Positions 11,148 through 22,120 of a stretch of DNA of 64,000 nucleotides are shown here, in pieces (within the stretch, counting starts at the first letter, position 1; each line of letters starts with the position of its first letter). The notes below the pieces were generated by a model, which was given only the letters and a program-made list of their open reading frames with translations, made no database searches and had not been told where the DNA came from. Position numbers and translations under genes: made by a program. Origin of the DNA: Anniella stebbinsi (taxonomy: Eukaryota; Chordata; Lepidosauria; Squamata; Anniellidae); NCBI GenBank assembly GCA_029215795.1, contig JARDYH010000004.1, positions 212,576,517 through 212,640,516 on the forward strand, read 5' to 3'.

Positions 11148-11237
11148 TAGGAACAGAGGAAACTGCCTTCTATTGAGTCAGACCATCTAACCCAGTATTG
11201 TTGATACTGACCGGCAGCAGCTCTCTGTGGTTTTAAG

Positions 11238-13040
11238 TAGGGGTGTGCACGGACCCCCCGGATCGGATCGGGACCCGGATCGGGACCTCCAATTTTGTCC
11301 CGGACCGGTTCGGACAAAATCGGAGGCCCCCCGGACCGGATCGAGTCCAATCCCGACCCAAAAATCGTACATTTTTGGATCGGCCGCCATTTTTTTCCCC
11401 ATAGACTTGCATTGCAATGCAAGTCTATGAGGAAAAAATGGCGGCGGGTGGGTAAGGGGGGGCCTAACTCCCTCCCCCCCCCGGGGCCGTCCGCTGTGGA
11501 CGGCCCCGGCAGGTAAACCCCCTCCCCCGCGCTCCCTACCCCCCCTGGGGCCGCCTGCTTCCATCCGCTGGCGCCCGCGGGCGCCAGCGGATAGAAGCGG
11601 ACGGCTCCGGGGGGGGGGGTAAGCCCCCTTCCCCGCCACTTACCTTCTCGGCACGTCCGGCGCCGGCGGCTACTACCAGCGGGCTCCGCGGCCTACTCTC
11701 AAGTAGCGCGCCGGGTGATGACATCACCCGGCGCGCCACCCTGGAGCAGGCCGCGGAGCCTGCTGGTAGTAGTAGGCGCCGGCGCCGGACGGGAGCCGCC
11801 GGGCCGGGCAGGTAAGGGCCCCCCTCCCCCCTCCACGCGCCCCCTCCTCCCCTCCACGCACCCCCTCCTTACCTTTCCGGCCCGGCGGCTCCCGTCCGGC
11901 GCCGGCGCCTACTACTTCCAGCAGGCTCCGCGGCCTGCTCTAGAGTAGCGCGCCGGGTGATGACATCACCCGGCGCGCCATCCTAGAGCAGGCCGCGGAG
12001 CCTGCTGGGAGTAGTAGGCGCCGGCGCCGGACGGGAGCCGCCGGGCCGGAAAGGTAAGGGCCCCCCTCCCCCCTCCGCGCGCCCCCTCCTCCCCTCCACG
12101 CACCCCCTCCTTACCTTTCCGGCCCGGCGGCTCCCGTCCGGCGCCGGCGCCTACTACTTCCAGCAGGCTCCGCGGCCTGCTCTAGAGTAGCGCGCCGGGT
12201 GATGACATCACCCGGCGCGCCATCCTAGAGCAGGCCGCGGAGCCTGCTGGGAATAGTAGGCGCCGGCGCCGGACGGGAGCCGCCGGGCCGGAAAGGTAAG
12301 GGCCCCCCTCCCCCCTCCGCGCGCCCCCTCCTCCCCTCCACGCACCCCCTCCTTACCTTTCCGGCCCGGCGGCTCCCGTCCGGCGCCGGCGCCTACTACT
12401 TCCAGCAGGCTCCGCGGCCTGCTCTAGAGTAGCGCGCCGGGTGATGACATCACCCGGCGCGCCATCCTAGAGCAGGCCGCGGAGCCTGCTGGGAATAGTA
12501 GGCGCCGGCGCCGGACGGGAGCCGCCGGGCCGGAAAGGTAAGGGCCCCCCTCCCCCCTCCGCGCGCCCCCTCCTCCCCTCCACGCACCCCCTCCTTACCT
12601 TCCCGGCCCGGTGGCTCCCGTCCGGCGCCGGCGCCTACTACTACCAGCAGGCTCCGCGGCCTGCTCTAGAGTAGCGCGCCGGGTGATGACATCACCCCGC
12701 GCGCCACCCTAGAGCAGGCCGCGGAGCCTGCTAGTAGTAGTAGGCTCCGGCGCCGGACGGGAGCCACCGGGCCGAGAAGGTAAGTGCCCCCCTCCTCCCC
12801 CCCCCCCGCTGTCCACTTTCATCGGCGGGCACCCGCTGGCGCCCGCCAATGGAAGCGGCGGTGGGCGCCAGTGGGCGCCCGCCGATCCGCCGATCCGCCG
12901 AACCGGTTCGGAGCTTTTTCGGACCGGTTCGGATTGGATCGGCCGATCCAGCTGCGGGATCGGAAATCGGATAATTTATCCGATTTCCCACTGGACCGGA
13001 CTCGGATCGTGGATCGGGTCCGATCCAGTGCACATCCCTA
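11238..13040. mobile_element. Non-autonomous hAT-like transposon, GC-rich and palindromic
   Basis: The termini are TAGGGGTGTGCACGGA on the left and, as reverse complement of the right end, TAGGGATGTGCACTGG. A perfect 8-bp duplication, GTTTTAAG, lies at 11230-11237 and 13041-13048. An 8-bp duplication with TAGGG ends is the hAT pattern. The interior is extremely GC-rich, with CGGATC-type pentamers near both ends and a tandem array of 242-bp palindromic units at about 11640-12780. There is no transposase frame. The several open frames across it are by-products of base composition. Confidence 0.8.
11640..12780. repeat. Tandem array of 242-bp palindromic units
   Basis: The marker AGCAGGCCGCGGAGCCTG recurs at 11745, 11987, 12229, 12471 and 12713, exactly 242 bp apart each time. 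Each unit is itself an inverted repeat around the near-perfect palindrome GGTGATGACATCACC. Long arms carry GGCGCCGGCGCC-type sequence. The middle copies look almost identical, so the array was amplified recently or homogenised. Confidence 0.85.
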
Positions 13041-13142
13041 GTTTTAAGGAGGAGTTTTTCCTAGCCATACCTGGAGAAGCCAGGGCTTGAACCTGGAACC
13101 TTCTGTATGCAAAGCATGTGCTATACCACTGAGCCATGGCCT

Positions 13143-14340
13143 CATCCTGCTTTCTCAGTGATCCTAAAAGCAGCTGATCCATGCTTCTGAACCACTAATA
13201 GCTATGGGGAAGCAGTGATCCCAATGTGGCCAGATCACTGCTTTCCTGCCACTAATGGTGGCAGGGAAGCAGCAATCCTAGTTGGGGATAATTTGTGGTG
13301 GGCCAGAGAAGATTTTTACACACACACACACACGGCACCCCTGAAGCAGTCTTGTTCCCAGACCAGCACTCTTGAGTGGGACCACTATGATAGGGGTGGT
13401 GTGTGTGTACGTGCGAACCTGCCATCCAGCATCAGAAACTGCCATTGGAGCCAAAAAGGATGTGCAACCTTGCTTTAGGCTCTTGGAAATAATAAATACC
13501 AGTGGATCAACGCCTGCCTGACCACATCATATGGGTGGTGGGTTTTGTTGGGCTTGGTGGGTCAGATGTTGTGCAATCCCAGGTTCAAATTAAGGTTACA
13601 AGAATCAGCGATTATTCATTAGTGACACCTGCCTGCCTACAAAGAATCTACCTGCCTAGGACAAGCAACCAGGCCAATTCCCTCCTGACATAGTGAAGAC
13701 TGATCCCAACTCTATATATATATTTCCAGCAAGGCCTTTCCGAGAGCTGGCTAAATAGTGTTTGCTTGCCGACACCGTTTGTTTTCAGCCTCTGGCACAT
13801 TAATTACTACTTTCTTTCTAAAGGGGTTTTACTAGTCGTTTTATGCTGGCTTTTATTGTTGTTAGTGTTTTTAATATTGATTGGTTGACTTTTATGTCAC
13901 TGTTTAGAAGGTTTTATATTGTTTATGTGAGCTTTCATGTGAGGCTCTTGTTGGGTGGAAATACAACCTATAAATACAATCAAAGAGAAAGTAATGGTGT
14001 CTCCTTTTTCCAGTAAGTCCTTGTAGGTGAGCTCTGATGTATATGTGAAGTTGTCTGTGTGGATAGTGTTATTATAGAATTTAGTCACTAGGTGGCACTG
14101 GACTTAATTGTATCTGGGTGGGGTTCTGTTCTTGTTGAGGATAGTTGCAGTTCTGTTCTTGTTTGGGACAGATACAATGTGTGAGGGGGCTGTAGAGTTG
14201 TACGGTTATTCCCCCCCCCATCATTTGTGGCAGAAATACTCTCCCCCTGTCTGTATGCTTGGACACCATGAGACAGGGATCTCCAAATGTGCTGGTGTTA
14301 GGGTTGTCGTGAGCATCTGACTGAGTCTGTGAGGGCAGAG
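13143..14340. other. Unassigned non-coding DNA
   Basis: Includes a short (CA)n at 13317-13334. No domain-bearing frame and no repeat boundary were seen. Confidence 0.35.
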
Positions 14341-14459
14341 GAACCCCCTGCACTTGTCTGGTCCTCACGGAGGAGTCGGGCGTGCTCGGCGTGAACATGA
14401 ACCTACGTCCAAGCGCTTGCAAGCCCCCCATGAGCACCTGGCATCCACCTGGCTGCCAA

Positions 14460-14765
14460 CATTGTGCACTTCCCCCTTCATGTTAATGGCAGCCGCCATT
14501 GGTACAAAAGGGAGAAGTGCACAATGTCCAGAGTTTTACCCTTGCATCAACGGGGACTTTAAGGTCCCCATTGGTGCACGGGGTGAGCGTGTGATTTCCC
14601 AAGGCAACATAATTTGCACATTCCCCCCTTCCATGCTAATGGCGGCCGCCATTGGCATGAAAGGGGGAAGTATGTATTTTCTGTAGCCTCTGGAACTCAT
14701 GCAGTTCCCCTTGTGCGCCAATGGTGGCCGCCATTAGCATGGAAGTGGGAAATGCACAATTTCAG
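14460..14765. repeat. Three related GC hairpins
   Basis: Near 14475-14512, 14625-14668 and 14706-14750, a core like ATGGCGGCCGCCATT is flanked by arms such as CCCCCTTCCATGCTAATGG paired with CATGAAAGGGGG. The three hairpins are diverged copies of one another. They may be debris of a palindromic DNA transposon. No TIR or duplication could be fixed. Confidence 0.6.
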
Positions 14766-14999
14766 CAGTGGCAGTGGGTGACTGCTGAGTGCTTGCCAAG
14801 GCCTCATGAGCCTCGTACCCACTTGGCAGAGGCTCCTGCAGCCTGGCTCACAGGGGTGGGCAGCAGCAGTGGCAGGGCGAGTGCCTGCCAAGCGGAACGC
14901 ACAGAATTCACCCAGCCTGAACTGGTGTGCATGCACAGAGCTTCTCCATGTTATAAGGACTCTGTCCAATGAAATTCCCTCCTCATATGCAGGCGTTCG

Positions 15000-16060
15000 A
15001 CAATCATAGGACGTGAGGAGATTAAGGAGGGATCAACCTGCAATTTCAGTTTCTCCCAGTTTCTCATTTTCCCATTTATCAGTTCATTCCGAACATTGAG
15101 AATCGTTTTTAATCTGCATGAAAACTTCCTGCATTTCTTCTAATATACACATTCTAATATATTATTGATTAAAGATTTTTATTCTATTTCACTATTAAAA
15201 AACACAAACTTACAGACATACAACAATTAAAAGGACCCCCTACCTTTCCCACAGCAATTTTTTTTAAAAAAAATCTTACAAGAAAATAGAACACCTCCTC
15301 CCCTTTTACTTCAATATTTCTTATTCCCCTAATATTCCATATTATTTTCCCCAAAATGAAAAATTACAAAAACAGACAACAATAAAAATGAACCCCCTAT
15401 TCTTCTCTCATAAAGTTTTTCATTCAACAAAAGAAAACCCTCTTCTCCTCTCTTACAAATTATAAAATTAACCAAACCTTTCTTCCTTTCTCCCTTTTAT
15501 TTCCCCCTTGCAGCATAAAACTTAACCTTAAACCAATCTTATAACTCACAGCAATTTTAAACTTATAACCTCCACACAGTTTTCTATTTGTCTTCAATTA
15601 TTTCAATCCTTTTATACAAATACACAATACTTTTTGCTTCATTATTTAACTCTAATATTTAATTCTAATATGTTGTTGATGAATATACACTTTTTTTCCA
15701 AGTAATTATCTGAATATAAGGCATTTTTAACATTATGTTCCTGAATACATGCATTTGTGTGTGCGCTTTCCCCTAGTATACACATTTTTGTACACATTTT
15801 TTTTAAAAAATAATAATAATGGAGAACTCTGTTGCAAAATCTGGAGAATTGTAAATTTCACAGGTTCACCGAGCTTCGGTTCATGTATTGGTTCAAAAAT
15901 GCAAACTGAACAAATTTCCTCCCCATCCATATTAGACAGTCCTTTCCCACAGCATCCAAACACGCACTTTGGCAAGGAAACACTTCCACCATGGGTATAG
16001 GTGTTGTGGGGAGGGAAGGCTGTGGCACATGGCAGTGGAGACAGTCTAGTGCACCTTTGC
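15000..16060. other. AT-rich low-complexity DNA
   Basis: Long runs of A, T and pyrimidine from about 15170 to 15720, with no open frame of interest. The part at 15830-15940 resembles other decayed dispersed repeats in the window. Confidence 0.4.
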
Positions 16061-16291
16061 CAGAATGGCCATATGGAAAAGGAGGGCAGGGCTCTTGTAT
16101 CTTTCACAGTTGTATTGAAAAGGGAATTTCAGCAGGTGTCATTTGTATGTAGGCAGCACCTGGTGAAATTCCCTCTTCGTCACAACAGTTGAAGTGGCAG
16201 GAGCCCTGCATTGTGTGACCAGATACAAAAGAGGATAGAGCTCCTGCTGCTTTAACTGCTTTGATATGGTCCTTTTCATATGGTCACCCTA
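16061..16291. mobile_element. Degraded 320-bp-family hAT-like MITE
   Basis: Shares the internal palindrome of the copies at 40560, 61293 and 62825: GGGAATTTCAGCAGGTGTCA on one side and the CACCAGG/CCTGGTG elements in the centre. It ends TGGTCACCCTA. The left end has decayed, and no 8-bp duplication can be matched. Confidence 0.6.
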
Positions 16292-17555
16292 AATTCTTTG
16301 CATCTTTTTTCTTCCCTTTGTATCTTCTCTCAAAACACAGAGGAGCTTTTGTGACCTATCCTAATAAAGTTCTTGTCTAGCTTCTTGACTGGTACTTCCT
16401 CTAAGACAGGAACGGGACATCAAAGTCCAACATTCCTGGCCATTGGCTATGCTGTCAGGGGCTTCTATGAATTGAACATCTGGAGATATTTCCTCCCCTG
16501 CTCATACCTACCAGAAAGGGCTATAATTTCTGTAGAAGGGGGTACTTCTCTGTATACAAAGGAACATGCACACCGTTATCCGTTGCAATGAGGATCCCCG
16601 TTTGCCAGGGCCAGCCCAAGGTATTTTGTGCAGATCCCTCCTGTTGAGCCAACACTTCAAAAAGTCTTGCTGCACTGTTCAGAAACCTATTCCTGCTTTC
16701 ATCTATCCCCTTCCTGTTAGAGTGTGGGCTGGAAGTAGGTTGCTTTATCCTGCAGTTTGCACACAAACTCTACATATTAATTGAAGTACACTAGGTCTCT
16801 GTATAGGCTCTAAGGAATATCTACACTACTGCTTTATAGTGGTATTAAAAGAAAGTTGGAATATAAAAGTACAGAATGATAAATAATTGTGTAAAGAGGG
16901 TCTTAGCCTAAAATAACTATCAGGATAGGCACTGGAATCCTATTACCTGGAACACTTGAAAAACAAGGTTAAATTATATGTTAGAAGCAGGTGAATATTT
17001 AGATTCTGGATGACATCAGAAAGCTTATGAAAACAAACTTTTTAAAAAACTGCGGTTGAACATCTCAATCTGTCTCTCTGTGTGTCCTCATACAATTGAA
17101 CAATCCTTGCATATCTCAGAGTGAAACAAGAGGGAGCTGACATTTTGTTGGTGTTTCATCAGATTAAACCTACTGAGCAGCACATTGAGATAAAGGAAAT
17201 CCAGTTCACCCCTGCAAATGAATGGATGCATGGTGATTTTTGAAGCCTGTTATAATTTAAATTCTAACTGTACCTATTGGTGGGTTTTATCAGATGATGG
17301 GCTTTTACCGCACAGAATAAAACTTGGGCCATCCACGTATGCCTGTCTGATGTCATCTTCCTTTGTGTGCAATTGAAAATGTTAAACCAAGCAGAAACCA
17401 AAATAACTTGCAACATAAGCATTTAAAATAAAACTATTTGTTGTAGTTTAACACATCACTAATGGTTCCTGCAATCCAATTCTATGCATATTTATTTGGA
17501 AGTTAAGTCCCACTGAGTTAAATACAGCCAAAACCTGGTGGCCTAACCCTTCCTG
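16292..17555. other. Unassigned non-coding DNA
   Basis: No gene was seen. A stretch near 16812-16850 (TCTACACTACTGCTTTATAG) resembles the end of the MITE family found at 17818, 28139 and 28951. Confidence 0.35.
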
Positions 17556-17680
17556 AAGATGTCTGATCTGTCCACAATGATACATGCCTTTGTTACATTC
17601 CGTTTGGAATACTGTAACACTACTTCGGGCTGTCCTTAAAAAGGGTTCAGCCGATCCAGAATAATGATTTCATAATTAGC
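17556..17680 (+). pseudogene. L2-like LINE reverse-transcriptase fragment
   Basis: The plus frame from 17556 reads MSDLSTMIHAFVTFRLEYCN, the L2-type segment that precedes the LQLVQN motif. It runs to a stop near 17637. Only about 27 codons are intact, so it is a decayed fragment. Confidence 0.6.
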
Positions 17681-17817
17681 AGAATGTCATAATTAGTTGG
17701 CCTGTTGGTCAAACATGATCCACTGCAATGATCACTCTTGTAGCGAGCCTGGATTGATGTATTACAAATTCACTATTATGTTCAGAACAGATTAAGAGCT
17801 TTGGCACTTTCACGAGC

Positions 17818-17962
17818 CTACCTACACACACAGGATACAACACTTTGAAAACGTTTTGAAGACTGTACATGGAGTGTGTCCTGGGCCCCCAACCGTTCTC
17901 AAAACTGTTATAAACTGTTTTAAACCATTTCAAACCATTTTAAAGCAGTAGTGCAGATAGGC
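17818..17962 (-). mobile_element. Small MITE with imperfect inverted ends
   Basis: Begins CCTACCTACACACACAGGAT and ends GCAGTAGTGCAGATAGG, with AAAC/GTTT-rich arms between. The termini resemble those of the copies at 28139-28268 and 28951-29185. Confidence 0.45.
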
Positions 17963-18254
17963 TCAATGTCATTTCTGTGCATTCACTGGATTGGTTTATT
18001 TAATCCTTGAGTGACCGAATGCATCCAATACTGTTTCTCTCATCCATGTCATTGCCACAGCTCTGGCTCCATGAGGAGAAGACATTTTTCTCCCTCTCTC
18101 AAAATACTAGTACCCTTCTCACTATTGTCTGGTCCTTAGCAGGAGGCAGGTGAACAAGCAGGTTGGAATGATGAAGAGGAAGAGAAACTCCAGGGGCTCT
18201 TGTCAGTGGGCCCTCCTGAGATGGGGGGGGGGAAAGGAAGGGCCAGAAGCCAGG

Positions 18255-18552
18255 GCAGACTGAGTCAGATGCTCACATCCCTACCCAGGACATTTTCCAC
18301 AGGGTGGCTTGTTAACCATGCAGTGTTGCTTGTCAACCAACATGAACAACCCAACAACAAACCATGGGTTCTCAAGTTGGCTCATTTAAGAAAAATAAGC
18401 TACATTTTTTGGTTGACAAGCCACCCTGCAGAAAATGTCCTGGGTTCAGACAACACGCTAACTCTCGGTTCAACAACCAACCCACAGTTCAACAACAACC
18501 CACACTCAACTATTGAGTGTGGGTTAGCGTGTTGTGTAGACCCAGTCTGCCT
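18255..18552. mobile_element. Palindromic MITE with a 35-bp inner hairpin
   Basis: An inner inverted repeat pairs 18283-18317 (ACCCAGGACATTTTCCACAG onward) with 18411-18445. The outer ends, GGCAGACTGAGTC on the left and GACCCAGTCTGCC on the right, are also complementary. A second small palindrome, around ACTCAACTATTGAGTG, sits in the right half. Confidence 0.6.
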
Positions 18553-18599
18553 CTAGCAGTACACTTTATATGTGCAAGCTCTGCTTCTCTGAGATAGAG

Positions 18600-19300
18600 A
18601 AACAAAGCACACTGTTGATCATTCTGTGTACCAATATATTGAAAAAAGAAGCCAGACTAGAGGCATTGCTCCATTATGACATTTCTTTCTCACATGGCTT
18701 AATTAATCGAAGTCTGTACTGCTCTCCCGCAATGTAGGCAGAGGATGAAACCATGCCTTAATATCTTGCATGAAAATGGAGAGAAATAATTTTTGTGTCT
18801 GGTTGTTTTTAGTTCATATCTTTTTATTAGCAGTGCTGTTTATTGATCCATCTCTCCCACAGTCTGTCTCTCCTCCCACCCCCTGCTCTTTAGCGTTTGC
18901 ACAGAATGGGGAATTGCCTTTTCATTTTATGGCTTATTAATAAACTTAAGAGTTTCTGACTAGATTAAAAACTTGATTTCTCCGATATCCTTTGGGTTAC
19001 ATTTGTCTGTTTGTTTTGTCTATTTTCAAAATGAGTTATTTTATGGAGAAGAAGGGAAAAGAAAGCAGCTGCCCATTAGGTTTTAGAACTCAATGCTGGC
19101 AGAGACATTAATTTTTCCAGCTTTGCAGTCAAAACTGCCCTGGAACTGATCGCCCAAGGTCAAACTGCACTTGTCACTGGAAAGTAAACAATGCATCTTC
19201 CCAAAGTGTTCTGACAGGAAACCAATCATTTCCAGCTGAAGGGATCTGGGAATGTGCAATGTGTGCGAGCACATGTGCTTATGCATAGAAGACCATGCTT
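18600..19300. other. Possibly unique or conserved intergenic DNA
   Basis: No repeat signature, balanced AT content and no coding frame with a domain. It reads like unique sequence, where a conserved non-coding element could sit. Only a cross-species alignment can tell. Confidence 0.25.
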
Positions 19301-19775
19301 TAAGGTAGCCTCTTTCTGTCTCTAACCGTAGGAGAGCAACACAGATGGTTCTGGCCAGCTTGAGTCAGGATGCTGTTACATCTATGATGGTGCTTGGAGT
19401 TCTGCTTTACTTCTGGTGGGGGAACAGGAAGACAATGAATTGTGCCTAGGATGAAGCTATGATGGAATGGGTGGGCGCGTAATTATAATTGTGGGTGGCA
19501 GAGACATTATGAGACCATTTATCTCCTGCTGGAAAGTTGTCAGAAGGAGGGGAGGGAATGCAAAAGCAGGGTTCCAATCTAGTAATGAGTGATTCACACA
19601 TGGGAATAGGTTTAGTGCTGTGCCGAAAATTTCTCCCATGTAAATTTCAACCATTCTCCTTCAATTTGATAGAAAAGAAATTCAAAGGAGAAGTAATTTC
19701 AAAGAAATTCTTGTGGGTTTGGTTCAGAGTTCTTGTGCTTATCTTACTTATGAGACGACTGAGAAAAGTGTGTGA

Positions 19776-20133
19776 GGCTGCCTCTACACGAGAGGTTTAA
19801 AGCTCTTTCAAGTCTCATTAAAATGTTTACCTCTACATGAGTGGAGCGCAAATCGGGAGTTGAGGCGCATTATCTATTCAATTATGTGCATTATCAAATG
19901 CGCGTTAAATAGCGAGTTTTATTTTGCTGCGGCCCGTTAAAGCGCATTTTGACTATGTAAACAAGCGATTCTCCGCATTAACTACTTCTAAAGCGCATTT
20001 CAAACAACCGGGAAGGCCACCAGTTGTGCGCTCAATTATCTCCCGCGTACAGTCATTTACTATAAAGCGCTTCCGAGAAGATGCGCATAATCGGAGAACC
20101 AGGCGTCAAACTGAATTCTTGTAGAGGGGGTCT
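19776..20133. mobile_element. MITE with CCTCTACA ends, copy 1
   Basis: Left end GGCTGCCTCTACACGAGAGG and right end TTCTTGTAGAGGGGGTCT are imperfect inverted termini. The interior is rich in GCGC and TTAA words (AAAGCGCATTT repeated). A homologous copy lies at 43582-43927. No transposase. Confidence 0.6.
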
Positions 20134-20729
20134 GAGTGTCCTGTCTATCTTTGTAAAGTCATCTCTCTGACCGCCTGTAGCCATCTTGGCTTCCCACCCA
20201 GACGAAGACATTATGAATGTATTCCTCCCATAGGGGCTTTTCAGATCAGGACGTTCAGGCAGCCTGTTCTCCTCAGCCACTTCACCGTGATTAAGTAAGA
20301 TAAAAACATCACCAACCCACATTCAAAATGAATTATAAAATGCCCTGTGAATGAAGCAGAAAAATGGAAGCCCCTTTCATGGGGAATGAAAACTTTCAGG
20401 AAACTCCTGAGATTTTTCTTGTCTTACTCCTTTGAAATAAAAGGACACTCTTCAGAGTTTTCTCCACGTTTTCTTCAGCATTTTTTTTTTTTTGTGATTG
20501 CTGCATTCCCTCCCCTCAATGGCCTGGAGTGATGCTAGGTATATGGAGCATTGTGGAGGATGCAAAATGGAGGCCAGGCTGCCAACACAGATGATGCTGT
20601 TGCCACTTCTAGTGGCAGTGCACAACAAACACACAAACAAAACACCCCAAAACCCAAATCTCTTGGGGGGGGGGGAAAGAAGGGATCCTTTCTGCAACCA
20701 TTGCCAATGGTGATGCCTACCTGTGAGTA

Positions 20730-21598
20730 TTTGCGGAACTGGACGACGAAATAATGAGACGAGACAACTGTTTGGGTTTAAACTTGGGCCACATTTTATT
20801 GAAAGATCTGCAAAGTAGCCATTCCTAAATGGGCATCTACATATGGCTTCACCAAGGCCATTCTAGGATCGGGCAAGCCATTTTAGTCCCATGAAGTGGC
20901 GCCTGCTATCTCGCCACTCCACGGGCTCCCCATTCGGGTAGGGAGGCCTTCCGTTGTTGACTCTGCTCATGCCGCATGGCTCTGAGTAGGTGAGTAGGCT
21001 GGGCCTCAAAGGTAAGCCTTGGCCCCCAACAGGTGCCGCAAGGCTCCCCACCAGAGGCTTCTGGCCCTACCCATCACCCCCAAGGGTGCCTGAGAATGCT
21101 CACTGAATGTTCCTCCACTCTAGATGCCCGCTCCTAACTGCCCCCAAAATGTGACCAAAACAACAAATTAACCTATTAATACACCCATCTTGTCTTACAG
21201 TATGGAATAGGCGAAAAAACTCACAGCCAATTCAGACTATGAGCAAAAAATTCCTACTCGGCCTCCAAACGGACAACCAGCAAACCCATACTGCCTACAA
21301 GGGAGGGCGGGAGGGAGCCAGTGAAAATGGAAGAGGGAGGAGAGCAAGCACGCTATCTATTTATGCCAGATCTGCCTCCTCCCTCTCACAGTGGTGCCAA
21401 ACCAGTAGCCAATAGGCTACGGCCATGCTCCGTCTCCTCGCCGCCAGCTGCAACTAGCCCCCCTCCCCCAGGCTTTGTCGGGCTAGGGGAAGAGGCAATT
21501 CTCTGCCCACAAATAGGGTGGAGAATTTTGAGACAGCTCTTGTTACTATACACACCCATCATCCCCTTCCACATTTGTGAGTGGCTGTTACGGGCATT
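20730..21598 (-). mobile_element. Diverged solo Ngaro-type element (A - linker - B only)
   Basis: On the minus strand the order is A (21598 to about 21315), a 170-bp linker (21314-21145) and B (21144-20730). It is clearly related to the full element at 31591-38429. The linker shares AGGAATTTTTTGCTCATA and TACTGTAAGACA. B shares GTGAGCATTC, GGCCTCCCTACC-like and GGCGCCACTT words and ends CCGCAAA. CCAAT (21409-21413), ATAAATA (21364-21358) and AATAAA (20800-20795) stand at almost the same spacings as in the full element. There are no genes. A starts directly against flanking DNA, as if A1 and A2 had recombined and removed everything between them. Confidence 0.75.
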
Positions 21599-21604
21599 GG
21601 TGGT

Positions 21605-21720
21605 GCAAATCCAGCACATAGGAACATGAGAAAAGCCCTGCCGGATCTGTCTAAAGGTCCATGAAGTCCAATATCTTGTTTCCCATAGTGGTGAACCAGA
21701 TGATACCTCTGGGAAGCCCA
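21605..21720 (-). mobile_element. CR1-like LINE tail fragment
   Basis: CACATAGGAACATGAGAAAAG through GTCCATGAAGTCCAATATC matches the family tail. It abuts the solo Ngaro element. Confidence 0.5.
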
Positions 21721-21752
21721 TAAGTAGGACATGAAAACAATGGTCTTCATTA

Positions 21753-22120
21753 AGAACATAAGAAGTGCCATGCTGGATCAGAACGAGGGTCCATCTAGTC
21801 TAGCATTCTGTTCACACAGTGGCCAAACAGTTGCCAGCCAGGGACCCACAAAGCAGGACATGGTGCAACAGCACCCTCCCACCTATATACCACCAGCAAC
21901 TGGTGTATAAAAGCTTAATGCCTCGGATACTGGAGGTTTCACATAACCATCAGGGCTAGTAGCCATTGATAGCCTTCTCCTCTAGGAATTTATCCATCCC
22001 CCTTTTAAAGCCATCCAAATTCCAGGAACTGTTACTGCTGAGAGGCATACAGCCTTTGAAATGTGGGAGACTGCATGTAGCTATCATGACTAGTGCTGTT
22101 CATATAGTTATCATGACTAG
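21753..22120 (-). mobile_element. CR1-like LINE 3' region
   Basis: AAGAACATAAGAAGTGCCATG through CCCTTTTAAAGCCATCC, the longest stretch of this 3' untranslated region in the window. It may continue in decayed form at 22850-23010. Confidence 0.65.

Larger units (their letters stand above)
11148..13142 (-). mobile_element. tRNA-derived SINE split by a GC-rich hAT-like element
   Basis: On the minus strand the head lies at 13142-13041. It has an A box-like TGGCTCAGTGG (13136-13126) and a B box GGTTCAAGCCC (13093-13083). The SINE resumes at 11237 and runs to 11148, ending TTCCTCTGTTCCTATGAG. The two halves join exactly across the GTTTTAAG duplication of the inserted element. It is a SINE with pol III promoter boxes and not a tRNA gene. 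The family name was not determined. Confidence 0.75.

Noticed and set aside
11640..12780. Regular repeats resembling a CRISPR array
   Set aside because: Units are 242 bp and continuous with no spacers, in a vertebrate transposon. They are a tandem satellite-like array.
10868..13033. Several 60-180-codon frames in GC-rich DNA
   Set aside because: They lie in the hAT-like element and its SINE host. High GC lowers stop frequency, and no transposase motif (for example the hAT dimerisation region) is present.
13083..13136. Possible tRNA gene from A and B box motifs
   Set aside because: The sequence continues into a SINE body, and no cloverleaf with paired acceptor ends is evident.
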